Assembly (NCBI RefSeq): GCF_046271865.1
Contig: NZ_CP176580.1
Span: forward strand, 2,852,001 to 2,916,000
Reading direction: 5' to 3'
DNA: 64,000 nucleotides
Source of the DNA: Nitrincola salilacus
Lineage (GTDB): Bacteria; Pseudomonadota; Gammaproteobacteria; Pseudomonadales; Balneatricaceae
Shown: positions 62,437 through 64,000 of the stretch, in pieces
How the letters are laid out: every line of letters begins with the position of its first letter
Numbering within the stretch: position 1 is the stretch's first letter
Made by a program: the position numbers and the translations under genes
Notes under the pieces: model-generated
Seen by the model: the letters and a program-made list of their open reading frames with translations, nothing else
What the model was told of the DNA's origin: nothing
Database searches by the model: none

Positions 62437-63947
62437 CGTTCTGCCCTTATCACGCCCAGCGCCTGAATCTGGTTGGCCGAGTCAAGCAGGTTAAAGAATG
62501 CACCGATAGACTCGGCGTCGGGGCCAAAAAAGGTACCTGACATGGTACCGGGTACATTAAACGTACTGTCATACAGTCCAAAGGTAAAATTCGCACTGGG
62601 GAAAACAGTACCCCCACTGAGCAGAACATTCCAGAATCCCCCGGCACCACTACTGAGAAACTGCATAGTGCCGCTGTGTACGCCAGTTCCGAAGTCAAAG
62701 GTGATCTGGGTATTATTGAAACTATCCAGTGGTATCGTGTAGACTGGATCGCTAAATCCTTGATATACATGGCCAATTGCCTGACCGTTATAGGTGTACA
62801 CAGCCTGGGATCCAATCAGGTTGTTGATGTGACTGAGTGTATCCTCTGTTTTTGGCCCAGCCACCCAGGTTCCACCAACCCAATAATCCCAGACAGAATA
62901 ATTATCATCCGGGCCTGGCAGTTCAGTGACGGGAGGATAGAACGACACATTCTGGAATGCAGAGCTGTAGTAGCTGTAACGGAAAACAAGATACTTCTCC
63001 AACAACTCTTCCTGAGTCAGTTCAGGTGGCTCAACCGGTGTTAGATCATCATCACCAGGCAAAGGCCCAGACCCTGGTTCAGGTTCTGATGGCGCCAAAG
63101 GCGAATCATCGCTGCCACCTGGTAGCGTCTCAGACTGCTGATCGGTGCTTTGCTCCGCCAATGCCTGATCAGCCAATGCCGGATTCGCAGTCATGCTCAT
63201 CAACTGAGCTGGCTGCCCCACTGACATGGACATGACACCGCTCTCTGACGCCTGTACACCACCTTCAGTATCAGAACTGGCTTGCAGCCCAGCACCGCTG
63301 GCCCGAATGACTCCAGACAATTGTGAGGCTGCAGGTGGTGGTTGATCAACATCAGTTGCCAACTCGTTGGCAATGCCCTGAGTCAGATCTTCAGGCTGCG
63401 TGGGTGGGAAGCCCTGTACGACCCGAGTGAACTGCCCGGCAGGCACATCCACCTGGGCACCAGTCAGATTTTCAATAACAAATATCTGCCCTCGAATCGT
63501 CACAAACAACTCAAAATCCGGTGTAACCTTACCGACAATAATGGTGCCACGGATACCGACAGTCGCTGTTCGGGTGTTCAGTCGAAAGCGTTCTGGCGAC
63601 TGACGCGCAATACGTCCCGAAATCGCCTTGAAAGTCCCTTGGGCGATATTAAGTGTCAGTGCAGTATCCAGTTCGGTATTGACGAACTCATCAACGCGGA
63701 ACTCAGCATTACCACCCAGCGAAATAACCGTGCCATCATTGAGGCTGATCTGGGCGCGAGCCCCCTGAGCCGTGACTAAAGTGTCACGTTCATTAAGCGG
63801 GCTCCCGGTGGTGGCTTCGATGGCAACCCTGTCTCGCAGTATCGAAGCATCTCCATAAAGCAAAGAAATATTACCGACTGAGGCGATAGCAAGTTGGGTA
63901 AAAAACAACAGATACAGGAAAATAAACTGACATATTAGTCGTTGCAT
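62433..63947 (-). CDS. FecR-domain protein with TbpB-like C-terminal barrel
   Basis: A 504-residue exported protein. The signal peptide is type I (LLFFTQLAIAS), without a lipobox Cys. A FecR domain spans about residues 31-145 (LNDGTVISLGGNAEFRVDEF; TATVGIRGT). A Pro/Ser/Glu-rich linker runs from about 200 to 315. The C-terminal 170 residues resemble the 8-strand barrels of TbpB-type Slam cargo: YNGQAIGHVYQG, HSGTMQF and the hallmark GTMSGTFFGPDAESIGAFF near the end. AGGAGA precedes the ATG. It begins the three-gene operon. Confidence 0.8.
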   Translation of the reverse strand: MQRLICQFIFLYLLFFTQLAIASVGNISLLYGDASILRDRVAIEATTGSPLNERDTLVTAQGARAQISLNDGTVISLGGNAEFRVDEFVNTELDTALTLNIAQGTFKAISGRIARQSPERFRLNTRTATVGIRGTIIVGKVTPDFELFVTIRGQIFVIENLTGAQVDVPAGQFTRVVQGFPPTQPEDLTQGIANELATDVDQPPPAASQLSGVIRASGAGLQASSDTEGGVQASESGVMSMSVGQPAQLMSMTANPALADQALAEQSTDQQSETLPGGSDDSPLAPSEPEPGSGPLPGDDDLTPVEPPELTQEELLEKYLVFRYSYYSSAFQNVSFYPPVTELPGPDDNYSVWDYWVGGTWVAGPKTEDTLSHINNLIGSQAVYTYNGQAIGHVYQGFSDPVYTIPLDSFNNTQITFDFGTGVHSGTMQFLSSGAGGFWNVLLSGGTVFPSANFTFGLYDSTFNVPGTMSGTFFGPDAESIGAFFNLLDSANQIQALGVIRAER

Positions 63948-64000
63948 GTGAAGTATCTCCTGACTGAGACAACCACCTTGCCATCTTTATCCCTGTAATG

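Overview
The window reads as an ordinary gammaproteobacterial chromosome: gene-dense, short spacers, strong Shine-Dalgarno sites, some GTG/TTG starts, many 4-nt ATGA overlaps. An rnfABCDGE operon near nth, class Ia nrdAB with a YfaE ferredoxin, a PA0142-like 8-oxoguanine deaminase and a single-subunit CysI with a DUF934 partner point to a Pseudomonas/Oceanospirillales-type marine gammaproteobacterium (inference). No tRNA, rRNA, CRISPR array, prophage or IS element was seen.

Layout. 1-3.3 kb: patatin phospholipase (cut by the left edge), MFS transporter, GIY-YIG protein, TrmN. 3.3-19.8 kb: a purine catabolism island: xdhA-xdhB-guaD, a periplasmic solute-binding protein, an NCS2 purine permease, a chemoreceptor, xdhC, a GntR regulator, uraH, puuE-uraD, allA, cytochrome-fused urate oxidase puuD and a RutR-like TetR regulator. 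19.9-21.7 kb: selO. 21.6-29 kb: sulfate assimilation, cysI-DUF934-cysH-cysG divergent from cysDN. 29-34.5 kb: rnfABCDGE. 34.7-36.7 kb: receiver-CheC and PAS-GGDEF genes inserted between rnf and nth. 37.4-41.7 kb: a DnaA-box cluster, then nrdA-nrdB-yfaE behind paired NrdR boxes. 41.9-44.2 kb: kbl-tdh. 44.2-47.6 kb: a purine satellite (xanthine/urate permease, 8-oxoguanine deaminase) carrying the same candidate operators as the main island. 47.6-53.9 kb: heme uptake (hutX-hutZ, a FRAP/NPNL TonB receptor, Fur box, hutBCD). 53.9-58 kb: RND pump and its adaptor. 58-58.8 kb: a GDT1-family Mn exporter under a yybP-ykoY riboswitch with a terminator. 58.9-64 kb: a three-gene operon of FecR/TbpB-fold secreted protein, Slam-like TPR outer-membrane barrel and CHASE2 adenylate cyclase; the cyclase has a frameshift near its C terminus.

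How it fits together. The purine genes form a route from sensing and uptake through guanine, xanthine and urate to allantoate, with AllA acting on ureidoglycolate; the allantoate-to-ureidoglycolate enzyme is not in the window. A 16-bp palindrome close to the E. coli RutR box recurs before xdhA, the NCS2 permease, xdhC and the satellite permease, and a second ATTGT-NN-ACAAT-like site recurs near the GntR-linked genes. The least described unit is the terminal FecR/Slam-like/cyclase operon, which looks like a type XI-style secretion pair linked to a membrane nucleotide cyclase.
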